Part shown: one piece after another, positions 46,379 through 55,738 of the stretch
How the letters are laid out: each line of letters opens with the position of its first letter
How positions within the stretch are numbered: the first letter of the stretch is position 1
Origin: Myxococcus guangdongensis
GTDB lineage: Bacteria > Myxococcota > Myxococcia > Myxococcales > Myxococcaceae
Reading direction: 5' to 3'
Length of the DNA: 64,000 bases
Assembly: GCF_024198255.1 (NCBI RefSeq)
Contig: NZ_JAJVKW010000006.1
Location: forward strand, 434,001 to 498,000
Notes under the pieces: generated by a model
The model's input: the letters and a program-made list of their open reading frames with translations, nothing else
What the model was told of the DNA's origin: nothing
The model's database searches: none
Translations under genes and position numbers: made by a program

Positions 46379-46843
46379 ATGAGCCCCACGCCCTCTTCCT
46401 CGTACGCCTCGCAGCCGGTCCATGCCGAGCGCATGCCCTGGATTCCCATGACCTCCCCGGGCCTCTCCTTCAAGCCGCTGCGCTTCTACAAGGACGGCGC
46501 GGGCTGGATGTACCTCTTCCGCCTGGAGCCCGGCACCGTCATCCCCCTGCACCGCCACACCGGCGAGGCGCACGCCTACAACCTCTCCGGCTCCCGCGAG
46601 TTGATGGACACGGGGGAGGTGATTGGCCCGGGCGGCTACGTCTACGAGCCGGCCGGCAACGTCGACACCTGGCGGGTGACGGGCACCGAGCCGCTCGTGC
46701 TGCTCATCAACACGCGCGGCGGAATCGAGTACCTGACGGCGGACGGCCAGGTCTCCCGGCGCGTCATGCCCGCGGACCGGCTGGAGTTCTACCGCCAGTG
46801 GTGCGAGGCGAACGGCCAGGAGTTCCTGGCCACCCTGGAGTGA
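46379..46843 (+). CDS. cupin protein, 2,4'-dihydroxyacetophenone dioxygenase-like
   Basis: A 154-residue single cupin. The metal-binding motif is visible in PLHRHTGEAHAYNLSGSREL (His59, His61, Glu65, His67) and the second cupin motif in the GGYVYEPAGNVDTW stretch. This resembles the small cupin family annotated as 2,4'-dihydroxyacetophenone dioxygenase-like, whose true substrates are mostly untested. It is divergent from a MocR regulator that probably controls it. Confidence 0.82.
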   Translation: MSPTPSSSYASQPVHAERMPWIPMTSPGLSFKPLRFYKDGAGWMYLFRLEPGTVIPLHRHTGEAHAYNLSGSRELMDTGEVIGPGGYVYEPAGNVDTWRVTGTEPLVLLINTRGGIEYLTADGQVSRRVMPADRLEFYRQWCEANGQEFLATLE

Positions 46844-46855
46844 CGACGCGGCCCT

Positions 46856-48583
46856 TCAGTGCCGCAGGTGGGCCTGCACCGTGTCCACCACCTCATCGCC
46901 CTCGCCGTTGAGGACGAGCTTCGTCATGGCCAGCGCGAAGCCCGCCGCCTGCTTGACGGTGACGCGAGGCGGGAGCGAGAGCGCGTGCGGGTCCGTCACC
47001 ACGTCGACCAGCGCGGGGCCCGGGTGCGCGAGCGCGCGCTCGAAGGCGCCCCGGATGTCCTCGGGCGCCTCCACGCGCTGGCCCATGACGCCCACCGCCT
47101 CCGCCAGCTTCGCGAAGTTGGGGTTCACCAGGTCCGTCTGCGTGTCCGGGTAGCCCGACACCTGCATCTCCAGCTTCACCATGCCCAGCGAGCTGTTGTT
47201 GAAGATGACGACCTTCACGGGCAGCTCGTACTGGGCCAGCGTGAGGAAGTCCCCCATCAACATCGCGAAGCCGCCGTCGCCGGACATGGAGATGACCTGT
47301 CGGCCCGGGTACAGGAGCTGCGCGCCGATGGCCTGGGGCAGCGCGTTGGCCATGGAGCCGTGGGTGAAGGAGCCGATGATGCGCCGCTCGGCCGTCGCGT
47401 GGAGGTAGCGGGCCGACCACACGTTGCACATGCCCGTGTCCACGGTGAAGACGGCGTCCTCGGCGGCCACCTCGTCCAGCACCGACGCCACCAGCTCCGG
47501 ATGCAGCGGGCGGTGCGAGCCGACGTTGCGCACGTGCGTGTCCAGCTTGCGCCGCGCCTTGGCCAGCTCCTCCAGCGCGCTCTCCAGGTGCCGCCGGTCC
47601 TCCTTCTGCTCCACGCGGGGCAGCAGCGCGCGCAGCGTCTCGCGCACGTCGCCGCAGACGCCCAGGTCCAACCGCGAGCGACGCCCCAGGTGCTCCGGCC
47701 GCACGTCGACCTGGGCAATCTGCGGTTTGACGGGCATGAACGCGTCGTAGGGGAAGTCCGTGCCCAAGAGCAGCAGGACGTCGCAGGCGTGCATGGCCTC
47801 GTACGCGGCGCCGAAGCCGAGCAGGCCCGTCATGCCGACGTCATAGGGGTTGTCGTAGGACACCCACTCCTTGCCCCGGTACGCGTGGCCCACGGGCGAC
47901 TGGAGCCGCTTCGCCAGCGCCAGCACCTCCGCGTGGGCGCCCCGGCAGCCGCTGCCGCAGAACACCGTCACGCGCGAGGCGGAGTTGAGCAGCTGGGCGA
48001 GCCGGTCCAGCTCCGCGTCGGCCGGGCGCACCACGGGGCGCTCGGTGGCGAAGGTGGAGGGCACGTCCTCGCCGGCCTCGAGCGCGGCCACGTCCCCGGG
48101 CACCACCACCGCGGACACGCCGCCCTTCGCGAGCGCTGTCTGCGCGGCGAGCCGGAACAGGCGCGGGGCCTGCTTGGGGTTGGCCACCATCTCGCAGAAG
48201 TGGCTGCACTCGCGGAAGAGCAGCTCCGGGTGCGTCTCCTGGAAGTAGGACGTGCCAATCTGCTCGCTGGGGATGTGCGAGACGAGCGCGAGCACGGGCG
48301 CGTAGCTGCGGTGCGCGTCGTAGAGGCCATTGATGAGGTGCAGGTGGCCGGGGCCGCAGCTGCCCGCGCACACCGCCAGCTTGCCGCTCAGCTGGGCCTC
48401 GGCGGACGCGGCGAAGGCCCCTGCTTCTTCGTGGCGCACGTGGACCCAGCGCAGCTTCCCGTCGCTGCGGCGCACGGCATCGGTGATGGGGTTGAGGCTG
48501 TCGCCCACGACGCCGTAGATGCGCTCGGCCCCCGCCTCGATGAGCACACGAACGAGCGCTTCCGCCACGGTGAGAGAGCTCAT
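46856..48583 (-). CDS. poxB: pyruvate dehydrogenase (quinone)/pyruvate oxidase, ThDP-dependent
   Basis: About 575 residues from the ATG of MSSLTVAEALVRVL, near the 572 of E. coli PoxB. It has the ThDP N-domain (GVVGDSLNPITDAV, HVRHEEAGAFAA with the catalytic Glu), a central FAD domain, and the C-terminal ThDP motif GDGGFAMLMGDFLTLAQYELPVKVVIFNN. It oxidises pyruvate to acetate and CO2, passing electrons to quinone. A TTG 12 codons upstream is a less likely start. It stands alone. Confidence 0.88.
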   Translation of the reverse strand: MSSLTVAEALVRVLIEAGAERIYGVVGDSLNPITDAVRRSDGKLRWVHVRHEEAGAFAASAEAQLSGKLAVCAGSCGPGHLHLINGLYDAHRSYAPVLALVSHIPSEQIGTSYFQETHPELLFRECSHFCEMVANPKQAPRLFRLAAQTALAKGGVSAVVVPGDVAALEAGEDVPSTFATERPVVRPADAELDRLAQLLNSASRVTVFCGSGCRGAHAEVLALAKRLQSPVGHAYRGKEWVSYDNPYDVGMTGLLGFGAAYEAMHACDVLLLLGTDFPYDAFMPVKPQIAQVDVRPEHLGRRSRLDLGVCGDVRETLRALLPRVEQKEDRRHLESALEELAKARRKLDTHVRNVGSHRPLHPELVASVLDEVAAEDAVFTVDTGMCNVWSARYLHATAERRIIGSFTHGSMANALPQAIGAQLLYPGRQVISMSGDGGFAMLMGDFLTLAQYELPVKVVIFNNSSLGMVKLEMQVSGYPDTQTDLVNPNFAKLAEAVGVMGQRVEAPEDIRGAFERALAHPGPALVDVVTDPHALSLPPRVTVKQAAGFALAMTKLVLNGEGDEVVDTVQAHLRH

Positions 48584-48695
48584 GGGCCCAAAGGTGGGCG
48601 GAGTGACAGCGGGGGACAACCCAGGGGAGCGGGGTGACGAGCGCTCCCGTGGGTGTGGGGCGTGGGAGCGTGCTCCCGCCGCCGAGGACGCGGGG

Positions 48696-49052
48696 CTACT
48701 CGAAACAGCTGTTCGCGATTTCGCGCAGCTCCACGATGCCCCAGTCGCTCATGGGACACATGTGGGCATATTCGAGCGCCTCGTCGCGGCTCTTGCAGTT
48801 GAGCAGGAAGAAGCCGCCGATGATCTCCTTCGACTCGGTGAAGGGGCCATCGCTCACCTTCCGCCGCCCCTCGATGCTCTCGATGCGGATGGCGTTGTCA
48901 TCCGGCTTGAGGGCCTCTCCGGCGACGAGCACGCCCTTGTCCTGGAGCGTCTTCTGGAAGGCCATCATCCGTGCGTAGGCCTTCTGGCCCTCCTCGAGCG
49001 GCCGTTCCTGTCGCTTCCCTGGAGCCTCCATCATCAGCAGCATGAAAGACAT
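48696..49052 (-). CDS. YCII/DGPF-domain protein
   Basis: The 118-residue protein has the DGPFTESKEIIGGFFLL motif (68-84) that names the DGPF group of YCII-like proteins, and a MSFMLLMM start. Family members are commonly encoded beside ECF42 sigma factors, which activate them. An ECF42-type gene lies 3.4 kb away here. The molecular function is not known. Confidence 0.88.
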   Translation of the reverse strand: MSFMLLMMEAPGKRQERPLEEGQKAYARMMAFQKTLQDKGVLVAGEALKPDDNAIRIESIEGRRKVSDGPFTESKEIIGGFFLLNCKSRDEALEYAHMCPMSDWGIVELREIANSCFE

Positions 49053-49285
49053 CGCGCTCCCTCCTTTTTGGGACGGCGATACTACGACGTGGCCGTGACA
49101 CGTCGTCGAGGGGACGTGGGTGCGAGTTGCTCGGTCCTGGTCGCTCGCGAACCAACGCCACGGTGTGATTTCCGCGCGGACGGACGCGCGCGTGTTGCGT
49201 GTCCGCTTTCCGACGGGTGTGGAATGCGCTCCGCACCGTGGGTAAGGGTTGACCGCGCGAGTCGGAGAGGGGAGCTTGCGGTGCG

Positions 49286-50620
49286 ATGAGCGCCGGCCCC
49301 GACTTGTTCTCCGCCTCCGTGGATGTGAACCGCTTCGCGCCGCTCGCAGAGCGGATGCGGCCGCGCACGCCCGACGACTTCATCGGGCAGGCGCACCTGT
49401 TGGGCCCCGGAGGTCCGCTGCGTGGGCTGATGGAGCGCAAGCAGCTGGTGTCCTCGCTCTTCTGGGGCCCGCCCGGCGTGGGCAAGACGACGCTGGCGCG
49501 GATGCTGGCGTCCAACGTGGACGCGGAGCTGGTCATCCTGTCGGCGGTGTCGGACGGAATCCCGCGCATCCGCGAGGTGGTGGCGGAGGCCGAGCGCGCG
49601 CGCAACCAGTACTCGCGTCGCACGGTGCTCTTCGTGGACGAAATCCACCGCTGGGCGAAGAACGTCCAGGAGCAGGCGCTGCCCCACGTGGAGAGCGGGC
49701 TGTTCATCCTGCTGGGCGCCACGACGGAGAACGTCAGCTTCGAGGTGCGGCCCGCGCTCGTCAGCCGGTGTCGCGTCTTCCAGCTCCAGGAACTGACGCT
49801 CGCGGACATCCAGGGCGCGCTGCGTCGGGCGCTCACCGATGAGAAGCGCGGGCTGGGAAAGCGTCAGCTGACGGTGGGGGAGGAGGCGCTGTCGCTGCTC
49901 GCCCGGGGCGGCGCGGGGGACGTGCGCAAGGCGCTGGGCGCGCTGGAGATGGCGGCGGGGCTGACGGCGGACGGCGGTGAAATCACCGTGGACGTCGCGC
50001 GCGAGTCGGTGGGCGTGGGCCTGTCCCGCCACGACAAGGATGGGGACCAGCACTTCGATTTGCTCAGCGCGCTGCAGAAGTCCTGCCGGGGCTCCAACGC
50101 GCAGGGCGCCATCTTCTGGGCGGCGAAGCTGCTGCAGACCGGCGACGTGGTGTCGCTGTGGCGCAGGCTCAAGGTCATCGCGGTGGAGGACGTGGGCATG
50201 GCCATGCCGGAGGCCATCACCATCGTCCGCGCGTGCGAGGAGGGCTTCCACTCCACGGGCATGCCGGAGGGGCGGCTGTTCGTCGCGCACGCCGTCATCA
50301 CCCTGGCCACGGCGCGCAAGAGCAACCGCGCCTATGCCGCCATGAACGCGGCCATGGAGGCGCTGGAGGCGAACCCCAACGTGGGGCCTCCGCTGAACCT
50401 GCGCAACGCGCCCACGGATTTGCTCAAGGAGCTGGGGCACGGCAAGGGCTACCAGCCGCCGTGGGACTTCAAGGACCACTACGCGCCAGGGCAGACGTAC
50501 CTGCCGCCGCCGCTGGAGCGCTCCGTCTTCTATCGCCCGAGCAAGGAAGGCTACGAGGCGGAGGTCCATGAGCGAATGACGCACTGGTGGCGCGAGGACA
50601 AGGCGAGCAAGGGCGAGTAG
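49286..50620 (+). CDS. rarA: replication-associated recombination protein A (RarA/MgsA)
   Basis: A 444-residue clamp-loader-like AAA+ protein: FAPLAERMRPRTPDDFIGQAHLLG start, Walker A GPPGVGKTT near 67, Walker B VLFVDEIHR near 115, sensor 1 GATTENVSFEV, and the RarA C-terminal DALHDKDGDQHF-like helix (SRHDKDGDQHFDLLSALQKSCRGS) and ARKSNRAYAAMNAA. It acts at stalled replication forks. Where most RarA read HRFNKxQQD, this has HRWAKNVQE, a small oddity. Confidence 0.95.
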   Translation: MSAGPDLFSASVDVNRFAPLAERMRPRTPDDFIGQAHLLGPGGPLRGLMERKQLVSSLFWGPPGVGKTTLARMLASNVDAELVILSAVSDGIPRIREVVAEAERARNQYSRRTVLFVDEIHRWAKNVQEQALPHVESGLFILLGATTENVSFEVRPALVSRCRVFQLQELTLADIQGALRRALTDEKRGLGKRQLTVGEEALSLLARGGAGDVRKALGALEMAAGLTADGGEITVDVARESVGVGLSRHDKDGDQHFDLLSALQKSCRGSNAQGAIFWAAKLLQTGDVVSLWRRLKVIAVEDVGMAMPEAITIVRACEEGFHSTGMPEGRLFVAHAVITLATARKSNRAYAAMNAAMEALEANPNVGPPLNLRNAPTDLLKELGHGKGYQPPWDFKDHYAPGQTYLPPPLERSVFYRPSKEGYEAEVHERMTHWWREDKASKGE

Positions 50621-50623
50621 CTC

Positions 50624-52309
50624 TCAGCCCTCGCGTCGCTGGACCCGGCGCCGCCTCGCGAGGTGGTGCTCCCTGTCACCCACACGCTCCCAGGGCCACG
50701 GCGGCGCGGGCTGGGGATGTCCCTCCTGTCGGAGGACGTGTCTCTCCAGTTCATCGACGAGCCAGTAGTCGCACCGCCCGCTCAGCCACGCGTCCGTCAG
50801 TCGCGAGAGGTCCTCGGGAGTGCCCAGGCGATTGAGCGCCCACGCGGCCTCGGTCGCCTCGGGGCGCGGCGTGGGCGCCACGTACCCGTCATCCTCCTGG
50901 GAGATGGGAGGCGTCCGCAGGGCCTGGTACAGCGCCTCGCGGCTCCCCTCGGCGTCGACCACGCCGAGCCATCGCACGGCGGTGTCGCGCTCCGGTGCCT
51001 CGGCATCCAGCGCCGTGTGACGCAGTGACTCCAGCCACCCGGTGGCACCTTCGCGCACGAGCCCCGCCGCCGCGCGCAGCCTCACCTCCGGCCGGTCCGA
51101 GCGCGCGAGGGACTCGAGCCTGTCCCTCCAGCCCGCGCCGGACTCACCCAGGCCGAGGAGCCCCTCCAGGGCATGGGCCTGCCCGCGAGGGTCCTCGTCG
51201 CGCAGCCAGCGCAGGAACAGCGCGCGGTCCTCGGGGATGGGGCGCAGCGACGCCCGGCGCAGTCCCTCCCGTGAGAGGGGCAGGTTCTCCACATGGTGCG
51301 AGGCCGCGAGGGTCCACCGGCTGGCGACCTCGCGGTCCGCGTCGAAGAGCGCCGCGAGGAGCGGGAGTCGCGCCTCGACGTGCAGCTCGAACGAGCAGAG
51401 CATCGAGTACAGCAGGGGTCGCGCCTTCTTCCAGGTGCCCAGCAGCGCCACGGCCTCCGCGTGGTTCACGGGAGGCTCGACGATGAGCCGGCCCGCCGTG
51501 CAGGACAGGCTGTCCACGCGGATGACCTCGCGCAGCACGCGCGACAGGCCGTCCTCGCCGAGCTCCGCCACCAGGGCCTCCGCGGGGAGCAGCAGCGCCT
51601 CCACGGCGCGGCGCCGCAGCTCGGGGGAGGACGTCAGGAGCCGCACCTGCTCGTCGGGCGACAGCTCCGGAAGCACGTGCCACTTCAGGTTGTTCGTCGG
51701 CCAGTGACGGGCCCACGCGGCGAGGACGTCCCACACTCCCGGCCGATGCCGATGGACGAGCGAGACGAGCCCGTTCTCCTCCGCGCTTCGGTCCCCCTGG
51801 GTGGCGAGGACGTGGCGGTCCTCGTCCCACCATCGCTGGAACAGCCACTCCTGGAGCCGGGGCGTGAGGGCACCCGGGCGCAGGTTCCGGAGGAGGGAGG
51901 CGCGACGCTCCGGCGGCTCGGCGCTCAGGACCTCCCTCGCGAGCGTCTCCGCGTCCTCGTCGAGCCCCGCTTCGAAGAGCACGCACGTCAGGGGGAAGGT
52001 GGGGTGGGGTGGCTCGGGGGGCGTCCTCCCCGTGAGCCGGGACAGCGCCTCGGTGGACAACTTCAACCAGGGCGGGCGCCATCGGCCGGCCAGGGGGACG
52101 GCCTCCCGCGCTTCGTAGGGCTCGCGAGCGTCCAGCAGCAGCTCACGCAGGTCGCCCGCATGGCGTCCCGAGGTGTCGAGCTGGCCGAGCAGGTGGACCG
52201 CGCGGGCGCGCAGCCACGTGTCGGCGCGGGGCGAGGACTGGAGGAGGCAGACGAGCTGCGCGCAGAGGCTCTCGCGCGAGGACCACACCACGGTGGGAAC
52301 GGAAACCAC
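50624..52309 (-). CDS. HEAT-repeat-like protein of unknown function
   Basis: About 561 residues if a GTG at 52309 is the start; the frame continues upstream into DNA used by the sigma-factor gene, so the true start is uncertain. The protein is made of alpha-helical repeats like HEAT/PBS lyase repeats, clearest in the last 300 residues (ALEGLLGLGESGAGWRDRLES, RAAAGLVREGATGWLESL). Such proteins are scaffolds. It ends 3 bases from the rarA stop and is probably not co-regulated. Confidence 0.7.
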   Translation of the reverse strand: MVSVPTVVWSSRESLCAQLVCLLQSSPRADTWLRARAVHLLGQLDTSGRHAGDLRELLLDAREPYEAREAVPLAGRWRPPWLKLSTEALSRLTGRTPPEPPHPTFPLTCVLFEAGLDEDAETLAREVLSAEPPERRASLLRNLRPGALTPRLQEWLFQRWWDEDRHVLATQGDRSAEENGLVSLVHRHRPGVWDVLAAWARHWPTNNLKWHVLPELSPDEQVRLLTSSPELRRRAVEALLLPAEALVAELGEDGLSRVLREVIRVDSLSCTAGRLIVEPPVNHAEAVALLGTWKKARPLLYSMLCSFELHVEARLPLLAALFDADREVASRWTLAASHHVENLPLSREGLRRASLRPIPEDRALFLRWLRDEDPRGQAHALEGLLGLGESGAGWRDRLESLARSDRPEVRLRAAAGLVREGATGWLESLRHTALDAEAPERDTAVRWLGVVDAEGSREALYQALRTPPISQEDDGYVAPTPRPEATEAAWALNRLGTPEDLSRLTDAWLSGRCDYWLVDELERHVLRQEGHPQPAPPWPWERVGDREHHLARRRRVQRREG

Positions 52310-52460
52310 GTCGGACGCCGCGTTGGGACCGGGGGGCGAGGCCGGCTGCGTGGTTGCAGAAGTCTTGGGAAAGCTAGCCCGGCGACATCCTCGTCGTCCA
52401 CCGACACGCGACTCGCGGGTCGACCTTGCATCGTGAAGCGAGGGTGCTCTAGTCCGCGCC

Positions 52461-53732
52461 GTGACGTCCCCCGAGAAACACCGCGCCATCGAAGCCGTGT
52501 GGCGGATTGAATCCGCGCGACTCATCGCCGGCCTGACGCGCATGGTGCGCGACGTCGGGCTCGCGGAGGAGCTGGCGCAGGACGCCCTGGTCGCGGCGAT
52601 GGAGCGCTGGCCCGACAGCGGCATCCCGGACAACCCGGGCGCTTGGTTGATGGCGACCGCCAAGCGCCGCGCCATCGACGAGCTGCGTCGGGGCAAGCGC
52701 GTCGAGCGCAAGCACGAGGAGCTGGGGCACGAGCTGGAGTCGGACCAGGCCCACGGGCAACCGGACCTGGACACGGCGCTCGACAACGACGTGGGCGATG
52801 ACCTGCTGCGGCTGATGTTCATCGCCTGCCATCCCATCCTCTCCACGGAGGCGCGCGTCGCGCTCACGCTCCGGCTGCTCGGTGGACTGACGACGGAGGA
52901 GATTGCCCGCGCGTTCCTGGTGCCCGGTCCCACCGTCGCGCAGCGCATCGTCCGCGCCAAGCGCACGCTGGCCGAGGAGAAGGTGCCCTTCGAGCTGCCT
53001 CATGGCGAGGAACTCGCGGCGCGGCTGTCGTCGGTGCTGGAGGTCATCTACCTCGTCTTCAACGAGGGTTACTCCGCGACGGCGGGCGATGACTGGATGC
53101 GGCCGGAGCTGTGCGCGGACGCGCTGCGGCTGGGGCGCATCCTCGCCGAGCTCGCGCCCCTGGAGCCGGAGGTGCACGGCCTGGTCGCGCTGATGGAGAT
53201 TCAAGCGTCGCGCTCGCGGGCGCGCGTGGGTCCTTCCGGGGAGCCGGTGCTGCTGCTCGAGCAGAACCGGGGCCTGTGGGACCCGTTGCTGATTCGCCGA
53301 GGGCTCGCGGCGCTGGAGCGCGCGGAGAAGCTGGGCGGGGCGCAGGGGCCCTACGCGCTGCAGGCCGCGCTCGCCGCCTGTCACGCGCGGGCGCGCAAGG
53401 CGGAGGAGACCGACTGGGCGCGCATCGCGTCGCTGTATGGCGTGCTGGTGCGGCTGTCGCCCTCGCCCGTGGTGGAGCTCAACCGCGCGGTGGCGCTGTC
53501 CATGGCCTATGGCCCCGCGGCGGGGCTGGCGGTGGTGGACACGCTCACGTCGGAGCCCACGCTCGCGCACTACCACCTGCTGCCGAGCGTGCGCGGGGAT
53601 TTGCTGCGCAAGCTGGGGCGCTTCGACGAGGCGCGCAAGGAGTTCGAGCGGGCGGCCTCGCTCACCCGGAACGCCCGCGAGCAGGCGCTGCTCCTCGAGC
53701 GCGCCCAGGACTGCACCCGCGGCAGGGCGTGA
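52461..53732 (+). CDS. ECF42-type RNA polymerase sigma factor with C-terminal TPR-like domain
   Basis: From a GTG, 423 residues. Region 2 is EELAQDALVAAMERWPDSGIPDNPGAWLMATAKRRAIDELRR (about 35-76) and region 4 LTTEEIARAFLVPGPTVAQRIVRAKRTL (about 138-165), followed by a 240-residue DUF6596/TPR-like extension with EVIYLVFNEGYSA. This is the layout of ECF42 sigma factors, which lack an anti-sigma factor and use the extension for control. Usual targets are DGPF genes; one is 3.4 kb upstream. Confidence 0.9.
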   Translation: MTSPEKHRAIEAVWRIESARLIAGLTRMVRDVGLAEELAQDALVAAMERWPDSGIPDNPGAWLMATAKRRAIDELRRGKRVERKHEELGHELESDQAHGQPDLDTALDNDVGDDLLRLMFIACHPILSTEARVALTLRLLGGLTTEEIARAFLVPGPTVAQRIVRAKRTLAEEKVPFELPHGEELAARLSSVLEVIYLVFNEGYSATAGDDWMRPELCADALRLGRILAELAPLEPEVHGLVALMEIQASRSRARVGPSGEPVLLLEQNRGLWDPLLIRRGLAALERAEKLGGAQGPYALQAALAACHARARKAEETDWARIASLYGVLVRLSPSPVVELNRAVALSMAYGPAAGLAVVDTLTSEPTLAHYHLLPSVRGDLLRKLGRFDEARKEFERAASLTRNAREQALLLERAQDCTRGRA

Positions 53733-53881
53733 ACGGGCGGAGCCAGTCCCGCGGGAATCTTCCGCGCTCCATGCAGCGCAAGCGTCGACCAGCGAGCGTC
53801 CGTGCTCGCGGGGAGGGGGCACCGCGGGCCTGGTGCACGCGTGCGGGGTGGACCTGTGCCGGGATGGTCTACCCTGCGCGC

Positions 53882-54154
53882 ATGTGCCGGAACATCAAGC
53901 CCCTCTTCAACTTCACCCCGCCCTCCACGGATGACGACATCCGCGCGGCGGCGCTCCAATTCGTCCGGAAGATCGCCGGGACTCGCAAGCCGTCGAAGCA
54001 GAACACGGACGCGTTCGACGTCGCCGTCGAGGAGATCTACCAGAGCTCGAAGCGGATGCTGGACGGGCTGGTGGCCACGACACCGCCGAGAGACAGGGTG
54101 CGGTTCGAGGCACTCAAGCGCCTGCGCTACAAGAAGGCCGCCGACGCGGGCTGA
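53882..54154 (+). CDS. DUF2277 family protein
   Basis: A 90-residue protein starting MCRNIKPLFNFTPP and containing SKQNTDAFDVAVEEI and RVRFEALKRLR, which are the hallmarks of DUF2277. The function is unknown. It lies 150 bases after the sigma-factor gene on the same strand. Confidence 0.88.
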   Translation: MCRNIKPLFNFTPPSTDDDIRAAALQFVRKIAGTRKPSKQNTDAFDVAVEEIYQSSKRMLDGLVATTPPRDRVRFEALKRLRYKKAADAG

Positions 54155-54251
54155 GGCCCCGGGCGCCCCGACGCGCTGACCGACTGTTCCCACGCAGTGC
54201 ACACACGGCGCGCGGTGCCGAGGTGGCCCGTCGTGCCCTGGAGGTCGTCCG

Positions 54252-55688
54252 ATGAAGCGGTCCCCGTGGTGGTCCGTCGTTGGCTGTCTCTCCTCCGTCC
54301 TGTCCTTCGGCGCGGGCTGTGGCGCCGAAGCCCCCCAGGACACCCAGGCCCCGGAGCAATCCACCGCGGCCCTGGCGTGCTCCACGCGCATCACCTACGG
54401 CGACCGCTGGATTCATCCCGCCAACCACCCGAACCCGTACGACGTGGCCTCGGACCTGGTGACGTGGGATGGCGTCTGCGTCAACGAGGGCACCAACTCC
54501 TACGCGGTGCTCTCCAACGGCTGGAAGCCGTACTTCACCGGCAACAACGCCTGTGTGCTCGCGCTGGACACGGACTGTCCCGGGGCCTCCGCGTGCGCGA
54601 CGCGCGTCACCTACGGCGCGGCGTGGATCCACCCGGCGAACCACCCCGCGCAGCACGACGACACCGGCGGGCGCGTGTTCTGGGATCGCGCGTGTGTGAA
54701 TGCGCCGCCCAACTCCTACGCGGTGCTGTCGAACGGGTGGGGGCCGTACTTCACCGGCGCCAACGCCTGCGGCATCTCCTTGCGCTACACGGGCTGCGGC
54801 GGGCTCTACCAGAACCCCGTCGTCCCCACGGACTGCGCGGATCCGGGCGTCATCCACGACGGCACGCGCTACGTGGCGGCGTGCACCTCCGGCGGCGCGG
54901 CCAGCGCCTTCCCGCTGCGCGTCTCCACCGATTTGGTGACGTGGACGAGCGCGGGTTCCATCTTCCCCTCGGGCACGCGTCCGTCCTGGGCCACCGGTGA
55001 CTTCTGGGCGCCCGAAATCCACCGCGTGGGCGGCCGCTTCATCGCGTACTACACGGCGCGACACTCGAGCGGGAAGCTGGCCATCGGCGCGGCCACGGCC
55101 TCGAGCGCGCTCGGTCCCTTCACCGACTTGGGCCGGCCCCTCATCCTGGACGCCGGCATGGGGATGATCGACGCGACGTTCTTCGCGGACGCCGCGGGCA
55201 CGGGCTACCTGGTGTGGAAGGCGGACGGCAACGCGGTGGGCCAGCCCACGCCCATCTACGGGCAGGCGCTCTCCGCGGATGGTCTGTCGCTGGTCGGCAC
55301 GCGCCGCACGCTCATCACCAACGACCTGGGCTGGGAGGGCGGCGTGGTGGAGGCGCCGTGGGTCGTCGCCCGCGGCGGTTACTACTACCTCTTCTACAGT
55401 GGTAACGCGTACTACAACAGCACCTATGCCGTGGGAGTGGCCCGCGCGACGAGCCCCCTGGGGCCGTACACCAAGGCGGGCGCGCCGATTCTGGCGACGG
55501 GGGGAGGCTGGGTGGGACCGGGCCACAACTCGGTGGTCAACGGGCCGGGCGGAGACACGTACATGGTCTACCACGCCTGGAACGCGGCCCACACCGCGCG
55601 GGTCATGCTGGTGGACGCCATCACCTGGCCCAACGGCTGGCCCGCGGTGCCGGAGGCGCCCTCGGCGGGCTCACGTCCCCAGCCGTAG
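54252..55688 (+). CDS. glycoside hydrolase family 43 lipoprotein with two N-terminal repeats
   Basis: The 478-residue protein has a leader with a FGAGCGA lipobox-like site (Cys23). Two related modules follow at 42-109 and 114-182 (TYGDRWIHPANHP / TYGAAWIHPANHP, each with SYAVLSNGW and PYFTG), probably carbohydrate-binding or adhesive. Residues 195-470 are a five-bladed GH43 domain: ADPGVIHDG gives the base Asp, IDATFF the second Asp and EGGVVEAPWV the acid Glu. GH43 enzymes cut arabinans or xylans. A GGAGGT site precedes the ATG. Confidence 0.88.
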   Translation: MKRSPWWSVVGCLSSVLSFGAGCGAEAPQDTQAPEQSTAALACSTRITYGDRWIHPANHPNPYDVASDLVTWDGVCVNEGTNSYAVLSNGWKPYFTGNNACVLALDTDCPGASACATRVTYGAAWIHPANHPAQHDDTGGRVFWDRACVNAPPNSYAVLSNGWGPYFTGANACGISLRYTGCGGLYQNPVVPTDCADPGVIHDGTRYVAACTSGGAASAFPLRVSTDLVTWTSAGSIFPSGTRPSWATGDFWAPEIHRVGGRFIAYYTARHSSGKLAIGAATASSALGPFTDLGRPLILDAGMGMIDATFFADAAGTGYLVWKADGNAVGQPTPIYGQALSADGLSLVGTRRTLITNDLGWEGGVVEAPWVVARGGYYYLFYSGNAYYNSTYAVGVARATSPLGPYTKAGAPILATGGGWVGPGHNSVVNGPGGDTYMVYHAWNAAHTARVMLVDAITWPNGWPAVPEAPSAGSRPQP

Positions 55689-55703
55689 CGGAGGAGGTCC
55701 TCG

Positions 55704-55730
55704 GGGGGCACGGTGCTCGTCCGTGCCCCC
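55704..55730. terminator. bidirectional hairpin terminator
   Basis: A perfect 10-base stem (GGGGGCACGG and CCGTGCCCCC) with a 7-base loop lies between the converging GH43 and membrane-protein genes, 15 bases after one stop and 8 before the other. Confidence 0.75.
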
Positions 55731-55738
55731 GGCGGACG

